A stretch of DNA of 35,314 nucleotides from Microbacterium testaceum. GTDB taxonomy: Bacteria; Actinomycetota; Actinomycetes; Actinomycetales; Microbacteriaceae. This document shows, one piece after another, positions 1 to 7,816 of the stretch (the first letter of the stretch is position 1; the number at the start of each line of letters is the position of its first letter). Below the pieces are notes generated by a model. The model searched no databases. It saw only the letters and a program-made list of their open reading frames with translations, and was not told the DNA's origin. The DNA is taken from positions 1 to 35,314 of the forward strand of contig NZ_LDRT01000107.1 of assembly GCF_001476655.1 (NCBI RefSeq). The letters are read 5' to 3'. Both the position numbers and the translations under genes were made by a program.

Positions 1-1045
1 CCCCCACCGCCCCCGCCCGCACGGCCTCGGCCGCGCCGTCGGCGATCGCCGTCACGAACGCCGCGTCCGCTCGAAGCTCGTCGTACTCCATCGCGGCCTC
101 CCCGCGCAGCAGGGCGGTGAGCGCCCGCCACTCCACCTCGTATCCGTCGCGACGGTCGATCGGGTACACCGTCTGCACCCCCTGCGCGTCACGGACCGTC
201 GTGCGGGCACCGCCGACGTGCACGAAGGGCGGGGGGAACTCGACCTCGACGCGGGCACCGGCGGTGGCGACGCTCACCCGCCAGAGCGAATCGGCCCCCT
301 CGGGCAGCATCACGGTCGTGAACCGCACCAGGGCACCGTTCGCGCGCAGTGCGAGATCGAAGCCGATCGGTGGCACGGGCCGCGCCCAGAGCACCTCCGG
401 AACGCCCGGAACGAGGTCGCGGACGAGCGGGAGATCGTGGACGCCGAGCCCGGCCACGAGCTGGCGCACGATGAGCGCACTCTGCTCCGGGTCGTCGAGA
501 TCGAGCGGCGGGCGCTTCGCGGGTGGCACCGCGGGGAGGGGAGCACCCATCGTGAGCGCGTGGTACCGGTCGTTGGGCGAGAGGCACAGCGTGACCGTGA
601 CGGAGGAGATGCGCCCCTCGAGGGCGTTGAGATGGTGCGTCGCCCGCACCCACGCGGGGTCGAAGAGGTGGTTCGTGCCGACCACGAGCAGGGCGCCGAC
701 CGCCGCGCACTCGGAGACGAGACGTTCGGCGTCTTCGGCGGTGTCCGCGAGCGGCTTCTCGCAGAAGATCGCCCGGCGTCCGGCGGCCAGACTCGCCCGT
801 ACGTGCTCCGCGTGGAGGGCGGGGGGACTGCAGATCGCCACGACATCCACCTCGGGATCGGCGAGCAGCTCGTCGACGCCTGCGGAGGCCCGCGCGCCGA
901 ACCGCTCGGCGATCTGAGCGGCGCGCCCGCTCCCGGCATCGCTGACGTGCACGAGCCGGAAGTCCCCGCCCAGCCGGGCGAGCGTCGGTGCATGCAGCGC
1001 GGCGACACCGGGACCCGATCCGATGATGCCCACGCCCCACGTCAT
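1..1045 (-). CDS. Gfo/Idh/MocA family NAD(P)-dependent oxidoreductase (partial, runs off the left edge)
   Basis: Hand translation of the minus strand from ATG 1043-1045 gives an open frame of 348 codons that reaches base 1 without a stop, so the C-terminus lies outside the window. A GAGGG ribosome site precedes the ATG. The N-terminus has a Rossmann motif (GIIGSGPGV, residues 6-14) and the family EKP motif (CEKPLA, residues 95-100) that carries the catalytic lysine. These enzymes oxidise or reduce sugar hydroxyls with NAD(P). In C-glycoside catabolism the related DgpA forms the 3-keto-glycoside. The gene is divergent from the ROK regulator across 110 bp, which suggests it belongs to the same regulon. 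A myo-inositol or other sugar dehydrogenase role cannot be excluded. Family call is firm; substrate is inference. Confidence 0.85.
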   Translation of the reverse strand, partial: MTWGVGIIGSGPGVAALHAPTLARLGGDFRLVHVSDAGSGRAAQIAERFGARASAGVDELLADPEVDVVAICSPPALHAEHVRASLAAGRRAIFCEKPLADTAEDAERLVSECAAVGALLVVGTNHLFDPAWVRATHHLNALEGRISSVTVTLCLSPNDRYHALTMGAPLPAVPPAKRPPLDLDDPEQSALIVRQLVAGLGVHDLPLVRDLVPGVPEVLWARPVPPIGFDLALRANGALVRFTTVMLPEGADSLWRVSVATAGARVEVEFPPPFVHVGGARTTVRDAQGVQTVYPIDRRDGYEVEWRALTALLRGEAAMEYDELRADAAFVTAIADGAAEAVRAGAVG

Positions 1046-1155
1046 GTCGGCCCCCTCGCCTACTTCAGCACGATTTATGCCGAAGTTGTCACGTCACGAA
1101 CTATAGATGACGAGATTCGAGCAGGACAGAGCCGCTCTTATGTGAAGATCAACCC
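1046..1155. promoter_or_regulatory. Divergent promoter region between dehydrogenase and ROK regulator
   Basis: This is an AT-enriched 110 bp gap between two divergent start codons. It contains TATAGAT as a possible rightward -10 and an inverted repeat CGTCA-N11-TGACG around it (about 1093-1113). Just before the ROK start there is CTTATGTGAA (1137-1146), a match to a motif that recurs in other promoters here. ROK repressors commonly bind palindromes in their own promoter, so autoregulation is plausible. No firm -35 box could be assigned. Confidence 0.4.
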
Positions 1156-2421
1156 ATGGCCAACGTGTCCACCCTCCGCTTCGGCGCCCAGACCGACGAG
1201 GTCACGAGCCTCTTGCGCATCGTCAACATGGTCCGCCTCGGCGAAGCCGTGACCCGCCCCGAGATCGGCCGCGTCACGGGCCTCGGGCGCGGAGTCGTCG
1301 CCCAGCGCGTCGACCGCGCCGTCGAGATGGGCTTCCTGGAGGACGCCGAGTACGCGCCCTCGTCCGGCGGGCGAGCGCCCCGGACCCTCCGTTTCCGCGC
1401 CGAGCGGGGCCGCATCGTCGTGTGCGCTCTCGGCGGCCTGCACATCCACGTCGGTGTGACCGACCTCGACGGCGAGATCCTCGCCGAGGACCACCGGGTC
1501 TGGGATATCTCACGCGGCCCCGAAGAGACACTGACCACGGCGACAGCGATGGTCGACGACCTCCTCTCCGCGGGAGACGGAACCCCCGTCTGGGCGATGG
1601 TCGTGGGCCTGCCGGGTCCCGTCGACTTCGAGACCGGTCGCCCCGTCGCCCCGCCGATCATGCCCGGCTGGAACGGCTACGACGTGCGCGGCGCGTTCGA
1701 GGCGCGTTACGACGCCCCCGTCTGGGTCGACAACGACGTGAACCTCCTCGCCGCCGGCGAGCGCGCCCGCCGCGACGAGAGCGTCGACCTCATCTACTGC
1801 AAGGTCGGCACGGGGATCGGTGCGGGACTCGTCTCGCACGGACGCCTCCACCGGGGCGCGAACGGCGCCGCGGGCGACATGGGCCACGTGCGCGTACCCG
1901 GCGCCGAGCAGGTCTGCCGCTGCGGCAAGATCGGCTGCCTCGAGGCCGTCGCCGGCGGATGGGCGCTCGTGCGCGACGCCCGCGCCGCGATCGAGAGCGG
2001 CGCCACCGGGCCCCTCGCCGAGAGCGTGGCTGCCGGAGAAGACCTCAGTCTCGAGAAGATCACCCGCGCAGCGGGCAGGGGCGACGCTCTCGCGATCTCT
2101 CTCGTGCAGGCCTCGGCCCGCCAGGTCGGCGAAGCGGTCGCCGCCCTGGTCAACATGTTCAACCCGAGCTTCATCGTGATCGGCGGAGCCGTGGCGTCGA
2201 CGGGCGAGCTGTTCCTCGCCGAAGTGCGTCACCGCGTCTACGAGCTCTCGCTGCCGCTGGCCACGCGCGATCTCGCCATCAAGACGAGCGAGAACGACAC
2301 GCGGGAACCGGTGCGCGGGGGCGTCGATCTCGCCCTCGAGCAGCTGTTCGAGGTGAGCCTGCCGCGATGGTTCGCCGAGGGACGGCCGACGGTGGCGGCC
2401 GTTCACGGTCTCCCCGCGTGA
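1156..2421 (+). CDS. ROK family transcriptional regulator
   Basis: The protein has 421 residues. The N-terminal 15-70 region is a winged-helix DNA-binding domain (TRPEIGRVTGLGRGVVAQRV), followed by a ROK sugar-kinase fold. Seen in the sequence are VDNDVN, GAAGDMGH and the ROK zinc site C254-x-C256-G-x-x-G-C261 (CRCGKIGC). The phosphate-binding DxGGT motif of active ROK kinases is not recognisable (ALGGLHIHVG instead), which fits a ligand-sensing repressor of the NagC/XylR/Mlc type rather than a kinase. The gene sits divergent from a sugar dehydrogenase and 84 bp upstream of a deglycosidase-like pair, so it probably senses a sugar or keto-sugar and controls both sides. The ATG at 1156 has only a weak ribosome site. 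Confidence 0.9.
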   Translation: MANVSTLRFGAQTDEVTSLLRIVNMVRLGEAVTRPEIGRVTGLGRGVVAQRVDRAVEMGFLEDAEYAPSSGGRAPRTLRFRAERGRIVVCALGGLHIHVGVTDLDGEILAEDHRVWDISRGPEETLTTATAMVDDLLSAGDGTPVWAMVVGLPGPVDFETGRPVAPPIMPGWNGYDVRGAFEARYDAPVWVDNDVNLLAAGERARRDESVDLIYCKVGTGIGAGLVSHGRLHRGANGAAGDMGHVRVPGAEQVCRCGKIGCLEAVAGGWALVRDARAAIESGATGPLAESVAAGEDLSLEKITRAAGRGDALAISLVQASARQVGEAVAALVNMFNPSFIVIGGAVASTGELFLAEVRHRVYELSLPLATRDLAIKTSENDTREPVRGGVDLALEQLFEVSLPRWFAEGRPTVAAVHGLPA

Positions 2422-2435
2422 CTTCTTCCATATTT

Positions 2436-2447
2436 CGACTTTAGTCG
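2436..2447. promoter_or_regulatory. 12-bp perfect palindrome upstream of the beta/alpha pair
   Basis: CGACTTTAGTCG is a perfect inverted repeat in an AT-rich patch 15 bp after the ROK stop and about 60 bp before the next gene. It lies between a possible -35 (TTCCAT) and -10 (TAGGTT), the usual place for a repressor site. Its minus strand reads CTAAAGTCG, close to the CTAATGTCGG motif found upstream of the ABC binding-protein gene. A second promoter inside the ROK-isomerase run is likely. The operator role is inferred. Confidence 0.4.
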
Positions 2448-2505
2448 GTAGGTTGTGAGCGGAAGCGCGCCGTGGGGTGCGCTGTGACACGAGGACGTGC
2501 CCGCC

Positions 2506-2919
2506 ATGACCCTTCCCGCTCTGCGCGACGACGCCCTGCGCGCCGCCGGGGCCACGACTCAGATCCGCCTCTCGCTGCCCTGGATCCGTTCGCTTCCCCT
2601 CGCGAGCCTGATCGACCCGGTCGTCCATCTCGACGGCGCGCGCCACGAACCCTCCCTCGTCCTCGGTGCGCGGCGAGTGCCCGCCGCGGCACTCCCCGCG
2701 GAGAAGGGCTGGTGGTACCTCCAGGATCGCGTGGCCCTGGAGATCCCGGATGCCACGACCCCCGGCATCCACGAGGTGTCGGTGTCGTTCCACCTCGAGA
2801 TCCCGTACCTGCCGGCCGGGCCGGACGCGCCCCTGCGCCTGCCGTTCTTCTTCCGCCGTGAGCTCGAGACGGACGCCACCGCCACGAGCGTCTCGCTCGA
2901 TGTCGGAGAAGCCGCATGA
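2506..2919 (+). CDS. Divergent C-glycoside deglycosidase beta-subunit-like protein (DUF6379 type)
   Basis: This is a small protein of 137 residues, all beta in character, and the right size for the beta subunits of C-deglycosidases (about 135-150 aa). It shares the family landmarks IRLSLPWIRSLPLASL (compare LPWYRSLWLS in the copy at 9019-9435) and a late strand FHLEIPYLP (compare MRLLYMQI). It is the most diverged of the five beta modules here: the C-terminal tail is PFFFRRELETDA rather than the GGPGRYV type. I chose ATG 2506, 11 nt after GAGG; GTG 2497 is in frame but only about 2 nt from the GAGG. The stop overlaps the alpha gene start as ATGA, so the two are translationally coupled and probably make one complex. 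The substrate may differ from that of the other pairs. Confidence 0.7.
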   Translation: MTLPALRDDALRAAGATTQIRLSLPWIRSLPLASLIDPVVHLDGARHEPSLVLGARRVPAAALPAEKGWWYLQDRVALEIPDATTPGIHEVSVSFHLEIPYLPAGPDAPLRLPFFFRRELETDATATSVSLDVGEAA

Positions 2920-3902
2920 GCCTGCCCGACGGCTGGATCCTCTCCGCCAGCGCCTTCAACCTCACCCCCGCCGTGATCCGCGCCGAGCGGTCCGCCCCCG
3001 ACCTGGCCCTCTCCCTCGTCGAGTACGGCATCGCCCGCGAGATCGAGATCGAGCTGGGCCAGATGTGGCGCGGCTTCCCCGCTCCCCCGACCGTCGAGGT
3101 CGAGACCTTTCGCGATCGGCTCGCCGCCGCGGGCGGGAGGGTCAGCATCGTCGGGGTCAGCATCGACGAGTTCGACCGCGGGCGACGGCGAACGGATGCC
3201 GAGCGCCGGGCCTTCCTCGAACCGCAGCTGCGCGCGGCGGCCGCGGTCGGGGCGCGCGGGGTGAGACTGCCGATCGGTCAAGCGGGAGCGCTGCTCGACG
3301 ACCTGGTGCCGCTGCTGGAAGAGCTCGACCTCGTGCTGTACGAGGAAGTGCAGGGCCACGAGACTCCGGCCGCGCGCCCCGCGGCGTACGAGCGCATCGC
3401 CGCGCTCGACACCCCGCGCGTGCGACTGCTGCTCGACATCAGCATGCTCATGCCGGCGCTGCCGGTGACCTACCTCGATCAGCTCGAGCGGGGCGGCATC
3501 CCGACCGCTCTCGTGCGGCGCCTCCGCGACGAGTGGCGCGACCCGGCGACCCACGACGCGGTGCTCGACCTCCTGCACGGCGGAGGCGTCCCCGGTCCCG
3601 TGCACACCCTGTACATGAACCTGCTCGTGCGCTTCGGGCGCGCGCAGGTCGCCGATCTGGCATCCGTCCTCCCCCTCCTGGGTGCGGTGCACCTGAAGTT
3701 CTGGGACCTCGACGACGCCGACCACCGACTCTCCGACCCCCTTCGCGACGTGGGCAGCGCCCTCGCCGCGACGGGCTTCACCGGCACGCTCTGCAGCGAG
3801 TGGGGCGGCCAGGAGTGGCTCGACGACGACCCGTGGGAGATGACCTCGCGTCATCTCTCCCTGGCCGCCACCGTCCTCTCCGACCCCTCACCCGCGGCGT
3901 GA
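2916..3902 (+). CDS. TIM-barrel sugar isomerase/epimerase, C-deglycosidase alpha-subunit-like
   Basis: The protein has 328 residues and the xylose-isomerase-like TIM-barrel fold. The four metal-ligand strands of the family are visible in order: Glu in LYEEVQGHE, Asp in LLLDISML, His in AVHLKFWDL, and Glu in LCSEWGGQEW. That is the Glu-Asp-His-Glu set that holds Mn2+ in C-deglycosidase alpha subunits and related epimerases. The HLKFWDLDD strand resembles HAKFYDIG in the better Car-like alpha proteins of this window. It overlaps the beta gene upstream by ATGA, which supports a two-subunit enzyme. Its precise reaction (C-C cleavage or keto-sugar isomerisation) cannot be told from sequence alone. 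Confidence 0.75.
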   Translation: MSLPDGWILSASAFNLTPAVIRAERSAPDLALSLVEYGIAREIEIELGQMWRGFPAPPTVEVETFRDRLAAAGGRVSIVGVSIDEFDRGRRRTDAERRAFLEPQLRAAAAVGARGVRLPIGQAGALLDDLVPLLEELDLVLYEEVQGHETPAARPAAYERIAALDTPRVRLLLDISMLMPALPVTYLDQLERGGIPTALVRRLRDEWRDPATHDAVLDLLHGGGVPGPVHTLYMNLLVRFGRAQVADLASVLPLLGAVHLKFWDLDDADHRLSDPLRDVGSALAATGFTGTLCSEWGGQEWLDDDPWEMTSRHLSLAATVLSDPSPAA

Positions 3903-3958
3903 GTCGCCAAGATGTGTCGCCCCGAGCGGGCTCGCGGCGACACATCTTGGCACCTCAC
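3899..3958. repeat. Long intergenic palindrome, GTGAGTCGCCA family, copy 1
   Basis: Arms 3899-3921 and 3936-3958 pair at 21 of 23 positions around a 14 nt loop. The core CCAAGATGTGTCGCC is perfectly mirrored. The arm begins at the stop codon of the alpha-like gene. The same GTGAGTCGCCA...TGTCGCC arm recurs at 33771-33834. It could act as a transcript-stabilising or terminating hairpin, but there is no T-tract, and the conserved arm sequence suggests a dispersed REP-like element. Confidence 0.75.
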
Positions 3959-3988
3959 GCGTTCGAACACTCGCAGAAGGAGCACCGC

Positions 3989-4948
3989 ATGACCGACCGA
4001 CCCATCAAATGGAGCTACATGGACCACTGGCGGGCCAACGGCCCCGCCGGGCCCTACGACCAGTGGCAGTCCAGGCTGGCGATGAAGCGCTTCCTGCAGC
4101 AGGTCGCCGCCGTCGGCTTCGACGCGATCGACACCTTCGACTTCCGCATCTGGCAGATTCTCGAGCAGTACGGCTCGGTCGCGAACTACCAGGAGTTCGT
4201 GCAGGAGCAGGGCCTCGAGCGCATCGTCAACACGTTCCACGGCGTCTACTACTCCCCCGACCGCTACGCGCCCGAGGTCCCCGCGACCCACGGCACGATC
4301 CTCGAGGACTTCCAGCGCACGCTCGACATGTGGTCGGGCATCCAGCTCGACAACATCATCGTGATGCCCGGGTCCCGCTCCTTCGACGAGGCAGGCGTCT
4401 CCGACGACGGGCTCAAGCACGCCGCCGACATCTGGGGCAAGGTCGGCGAACTCACGCAGCAGTACGGCGTCAACCTCAGCTGCCACCACGAGTTTTACGC
4501 CGGCATCCGCACGCGCGACCAGATCGACCGCTTCTACTCCTACGCCGACCCGCGCTACGTGAAGTTCTTCGTCGACACCGCGCAGCACTGCATCGCCGAC
4601 GTCGACCCGGTCGACGTGTACGCGGCCCACCACGAGCGCGTGACGGGCTTCCACTTCAAGGACACCCGCCACAAAGACGTCAACGACGACTACCGGATGT
4701 TCCCGGATGCCGAGGTCTCGGCGAAGACGACCGAGAAGTGGTTCTACGAGATGGGCACCGACGAGGGCCTGGTCGACTTCGAGGCGATGATGCGCGCGGT
4801 GCGCGACAACGGCTACACCGGCTGGATCAGCGTCGAGCACGACAAGGCCGACAAGCTCGGCGGCGACTACGCCGAGAGCACCGCGATCTCGCGGTGGTAC
4901 GCCAAGAACGTGCTGGACGGCATCTACTCCGAGGAGGTCGCACGATGA
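3989..4948 (+). CDS. Sugar phosphate isomerase/epimerase (TIM barrel)
   Basis: The protein has 319 residues, starting at ATG 3989 behind GAAGGAG with 8 nt spacing. It is a xylose-isomerase-like TIM barrel: metal ligands are suggested by Glu in SCHHEFYAGI, Asp in KFFVDTAQHC, His in GFHFKDTRH, and Glu in WISVEHDKAD. Aromatic residues around the N-terminus (SYMDHWRANG) resemble keto-sugar epimerases and 2-keto-inositol dehydratase-like proteins. It overlaps the next, similar isomerase by ATGA, so they are co-translated. Downstream of a dehydrogenase and a deglycosidase-like pair, it would fit isomerisation or dehydration of an oxidised sugar. Exact reaction unknown. Confidence 0.8.
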   Translation: MTDRPIKWSYMDHWRANGPAGPYDQWQSRLAMKRFLQQVAAVGFDAIDTFDFRIWQILEQYGSVANYQEFVQEQGLERIVNTFHGVYYSPDRYAPEVPATHGTILEDFQRTLDMWSGIQLDNIIVMPGSRSFDEAGVSDDGLKHAADIWGKVGELTQQYGVNLSCHHEFYAGIRTRDQIDRFYSYADPRYVKFFVDTAQHCIADVDPVDVYAAHHERVTGFHFKDTRHKDVNDDYRMFPDAEVSAKTTEKWFYEMGTDEGLVDFEAMMRAVRDNGYTGWISVEHDKADKLGGDYAESTAISRWYAKNVLDGIYSEEVAR

Positions 4949-5916
4949 GCGACGTGCGCTGGGCCTACGCCATCAACCAGTGGGACACCAACATCGACTC
5001 GTTCGTGCGTAAGCGCGAGCACGAGCGGGCGTTCAAGACCGTGTCGATCAGCGGCTTCGCGGGCGTCGAGCTGACCGCCGAGAGCTTCGGCGCGTGGGAG
5101 CCGCTCGGCACTCCGCAGCAGCTCGCCGACCTGTACGGCTCGGTCGAGGCGTTCGGGGAGTTCCTCTCCTCGTGCGCGATCGACGCCGTGAGCAGCTACG
5201 TCTACGACCCCTCCGTCGGCTTCGAGGTCGAGATGGGCCGCGGGCCGGATCCCCTCGACCCCGCGTCAGTGAATCAGATCGTGCGCACCGCGCGGTGGTT
5301 CGCCGATGCCCTGCGCCGCCTCGGCGGGAGCGTGCTGGTCGTGCGCGCGGCGCCGTCGGCGTGGCAGACCGGCGCGCTCTCCGACGAGCAGATCGGGGTG
5401 CTCGCGACCCTGTGGAACACCGTCGGCGCGGCCATCGCCGAGGACGGCATCGCCCTCGGGCTGCACGTCGACTTCCTCTCCGCGCTGCGCCTGGGCGACG
5501 GCATCCACCGTCTGCTGGCGGCGACGGATGCCGACACCGTGGGACTCGCGATCGACACCGCCGAGCTCGCGATCGCGGGGATCGACCCCGTCGCGCTGTA
5601 CCGGCGGTACCCGGACCGGGTCGTGCACGTGCAGCTGAAGGACGCCCGCGAGACGGTCGACGACGCCGAGGCGTCGACGCCGCACGCCGAGCAGTTCATC
5701 CGCACCGAGGGCGGGTCGCGCAAGATCCTGCGCTGGTTCTTCGAGCCGAGCGACGAGCGCGCGCTCGTCGACTTCGAGGGCTTCGTCGCGGCCTTGGCCG
5801 AGCACGGCTACCGCGGCTGGATCGTCGTGGAGTCCGACCAGAGCCCGCACCCCGCTGAGAGTGCGATGGTCGCCGGCTGGTACGTGCAGAAGGTGCTGCG
5901 CCCGCTCCTGGCCTGA
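4945..5916 (+). CDS. Sugar phosphate isomerase/epimerase (TIM barrel), second of tandem pair
   Basis: The protein has 323 residues. ATG 4945 overlaps the preceding stop (ATGA). It has the same fold and overall plan as its neighbour: AYAINQWDTNID at the N-terminus, Asp in GLAIDTAEL, His in VVHVQLKDAR, and Glu in WIVVESDQSPHP near the C-terminus. The strand that normally gives the first ligand Glu reads LGLHVDFLSA, so an His or Asp would have to replace it, as happens in IolE-like members. The pair looks like an old tandem duplication with diverged active sites, perhaps for successive steps on one keto-sugar. It is the last gene of this rightward run and is followed by palindromic repeats. Confidence 0.8.
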   Translation: MSDVRWAYAINQWDTNIDSFVRKREHERAFKTVSISGFAGVELTAESFGAWEPLGTPQQLADLYGSVEAFGEFLSSCAIDAVSSYVYDPSVGFEVEMGRGPDPLDPASVNQIVRTARWFADALRRLGGSVLVVRAAPSAWQTGALSDEQIGVLATLWNTVGAAIAEDGIALGLHVDFLSALRLGDGIHRLLAATDADTVGLAIDTAELAIAGIDPVALYRRYPDRVVHVQLKDARETVDDAEASTPHAEQFIRTEGGSRKILRWFFEPSDERALVDFEGFVAALAEHGYRGWIVVESDQSPHPAESAMVAGWYVQKVLRPLLA

Positions 5917-5944
5917 GGCTCACCCGCGGCCGACCCCGTGAGAG

Positions 5945-6008
5945 CAGGGGATCGCGCCGGAACAGGACGCCGCCAGGCGCACTCATCCTGTGCTGGCGCG
6001 ATCCCCTG
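5945..6008. repeat. CAGG-GATC palindrome, copy 1 (possible terminator)
   Basis: Arms 5945-5967 and 5986-6008 pair at 21 of 23 positions (CAGGGGATCGCGCC mirrored by GGCGCGATCCCCTG) around an 18 nt loop. It lies about 30 bp after the isomerase stop, so it may terminate or protect that transcript. It has no T-run. A related palindrome follows within 75 bp. Confidence 0.75.
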
Positions 6009-6082
6009 TCGTCGTCGAGACGCGGCCGCGCGGTCGCCCGCTGCGCGACGGCGGCGATCGGCGTTCCACCGCCCGTCGAAAG

Positions 6083-6146
6083 CAGGCGATCACGCCGGCA
6101 CAGGATGAGCGGTGCCGCGGGCGACCTGTTCTGGCACGATCTCCTG
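6083..6146. repeat. CAGG-GATC palindrome, copy 2
   Basis: Arms 6083-6104 and 6125-6146 pair at about 17 of 22 positions. Each arm matches the arms of copy 1, giving four half-units of the form CAGGNGATCRYGCCRGMACAGG (22 nt with degenerate positions). The copy lies 44 bp downstream of the GNAT stop codon (leftward gene), so the pair of palindromes sits between convergent genes. Confidence 0.7.
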
Positions 6147-6189
6147 TTCTGGCGGCGCCCCGCCCCGCGCTCCCCCGGCGGAGCGGGGC

Positions 6190-6618
6190 TCAGCGGGCGG
6201 AGCGCACCCAGCGACGCCACTCGGGCTGCGGTGCGTACCCGCGAGCCGCCCAGGCGGATGCCCCGAGGTCGTTGCCCTCGAGCACCATGGCGTCGAACCG
6301 CCCGGCGCCGAGCGCGCGAAGGCGGGCCTCCGCCGCGTCGAGGAGCACGCGGGCGATGCCCTGGCGACGGTGATCGGGGTGCACGACGAGGCGGTAGAGG
6401 TGGGCGCGCCACCCATCCCAGCCCGCGATGACGGTGCCGACGATACGGCTGGCAGCCCGGACGACGAGGACCGCCTCGGGGTCGCGGTTCAGCAGCGCCT
6501 CGACCACGGAGGCCGAGTCGCTCGGTCGCGCATCGTTCTCCCCGGCGATCGCCCAGAACGCCAGCAACTCGTCGATGTCGGCGAGGGTGGCGGTCTCAAC
6601 TCCGGGCGAGGGACTCAT
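6190..6618 (-). CDS. GNAT family N-acetyltransferase
   Basis: The protein has 142 residues. It carries the acetyl-CoA pyrophosphate-binding motif HRRQGIARVLLDAAE (R-x-x-G-x-A form), preceded by the typical YRLVVHPD strand, and ends with the GY-type motif AWAARGYAPQPEWRRW. Length is normal for a stand-alone GNAT. The acceptor is unknown. It lies downstream of the large leftward run but is separated from it by 179 bp containing a strong hairpin, so it is probably a separate unit and may be unrelated to glycoside catabolism. Confidence 0.88.
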   Translation of the reverse strand: MSPSPGVETATLADIDELLAFWAIAGENDARPSDSASVVEALLNRDPEAVLVVRAASRIVGTVIAGWDGWRAHLYRLVVHPDHRRQGIARVLLDAAEARLRALGAGRFDAMVLEGNDLGASAWAARGYAPQPEWRRWVRSAR

Positions 6619-6708
6619 CGTCCGACGATACCGCCGTGCCTCGCGCCGCGATGGTCGCCGGAATGGGCGGACAGCCGTGCGGGGATGCGCGCCACTCCCT
6701 CACCGATG

Positions 6709-6765
6709 AACGCTCTCGCTGTCCGGAAACGGCCCCTCATCGCGTTTCCCGACAGGAAGAGCGTT
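6709..6765 (-). terminator. Large interrupted hairpin downstream of the leftward catabolic run
   Basis: Three nested stems pair: AACGCTCT (6709-6716) with AGAGCGTT (6758-6765), CTGTC (6719-6723) with GACAG (6751-6755), and GGAAACG (6725-6731) with CGTTTCC (6743-6749). That makes 20 base pairs with two small internal loops. It begins 33 bp beyond the stop of the last gene of the leftward run, the place expected for transcription termination. There is no clear U-tract. Confidence 0.6.
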
Positions 6766-6797
6766 TCTCGGCTGACCCGAGACGGTCAGAACGTCGA

Positions 6798-7802
6798 TCA
6801 CCCCTTGTTCGAGAACGCGGCGTCGAAGAGCTGGTGCGGCGGGGTGATCTCGCCGAGCTTGCGCACGAACGCGAGGGCCTCGGGGCCGCCGACGAGGCGG
6901 TCCATGCCGGCATCCTCCCACTCCACGCTCGTCGGACCGTCGTAGCCGATCGCGTTGAGCGCGCGGAACAGCGGCTCCCACGGCACATCTCCATGGCCGG
7001 TCGAGACGAACGTCCACCCGCGGCGGGGGTTGTCCCACGACAGGTGCGAGCCGAGAACGCCGTTGCGGCCGTCGAGGTTCGTCGTCGATTCCTTGCAATG
7101 CACGTGGAAGATGTGCTCGGCGAAGTCGAGCACGAACGCCACCGAGTCCAGCTGCTGCCACACGAAGTGCGAGGGGTCGAAGTTGAAGCCGAAGCTCCCC
7201 CGGTGCCCGATCGCCTCGAGCGTCTTCTTCGCGGTCCAGTAGTCGTAGGCGATCTCCGACGGGTGCACCTCGAGCGCGAAGCGCACGCCCACCTCTTCGA
7301 AGACGTCGAGGATCGGATGCCACCGCTCGGCGAAGTCCGCATACCCTCGTTCGATCATCGCGTCGGAGGCCGGCGGGAACATCGCCACGTACTTCCAGAT
7401 GCTCGACCCCGTGAAGCCGGTGACCGTCTTCACGCCGAGCTTCGCAGCGAAACGCGCCGTGTTCTTGAGGTCTTCGGCCGCGCGCTGCCGCACGCCCTCG
7501 GCATCCCCGTCGCCCCACACGCGCGGCGGCACGATGTCGTGGTGCCGCTCGTCGATCGGGTCGTCGCACACGGCCTGGCCGACGAGGTGATTGGAGATCG
7601 TCCACACCTTCAGCCCGTTGCGCTCGAGGATGTCGAGGCGCGACTGCACGTAGTCGGCGTCGTCCCAGCGCGAGACGTCGATGTGGTCGCCCCAGCAGGC
7701 GATCTCGAGGCCGTCGTAGCCCCACTCCCCGGCGAGGCGCGCGACCTCCTCGAACGGCAGGTCGGCCCACTGGCCGGTGAACAGGGTGATCGGGCGGGCC
7801 AT
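6798..7802 (-). CDS. Sugar phosphate isomerase/epimerase (TIM barrel)
   Basis: The protein has 334 residues. It is a xylose-isomerase-like TIM barrel with all four metal-ligand strands: Glu in [13 protein letters not shown], Asp in [12 protein letters not shown], His in [10 protein letters not shown], and Glu in [11 protein letters not shown]. Motifs such as [11 protein letters not shown] and the [11 protein letters not shown] segment are typical of isomerases encoded next to Gfo/Idh dehydrogenases in 3-keto-sugar pathways. It is the last gene of the leftward run, 14 bp after the Gfo/Idh gene, and has GAAGGAG before the ATG. Likely role: epimerisation, isomerisation or hydration of a keto-sugar released by deglycosylation (inference). 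Confidence 0.85.
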   Translation of the reverse strand: MARPITLFTGQWADLPFEEVARLAGEWGYDGLEIACWGDHIDVSRWDDADYVQSRLDILERNGLKVWTISNHLVGQAVCDDPIDERHHDIVPPRVWGDGDAEGVRQRAAEDLKNTARFAAKLGVKTVTGFTGSSIWKYVAMFPPASDAMIERGYADFAERWHPILDVFEEVGVRFALEVHPSEIAYDYWTAKKTLEAIGHRGSFGFNFDPSHFVWQQLDSVAFVLDFAEHIFHVHCKESTTNLDGRNGVLGSHLSWDNPRRGWTFVSTGHGDVPWEPLFRALNAIGYDGPTSVEWEDAGMDRLVGGPEALAFVRKLGEITPPHQLFDAAFSNKG

Positions 7803-7816
7803 GATGCTCCTTCGCG

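Noticed and set aside
189..1040. Two minus-strand frames (283 and 232 residues) and plus-strand frames across 117-1252
   Set aside because: They are Arg/Pro/Ser-rich shadows. Hand translation of the third minus frame gives a clear Gfo/Idh protein with Rossmann and EKP motifs that runs off the edge.
6619..6797. Small gene between the GNAT gene and the isomerase
   Set aside because: The open frames are Arg/Ser-rich shadows; the stretch is better explained by the nested hairpin.
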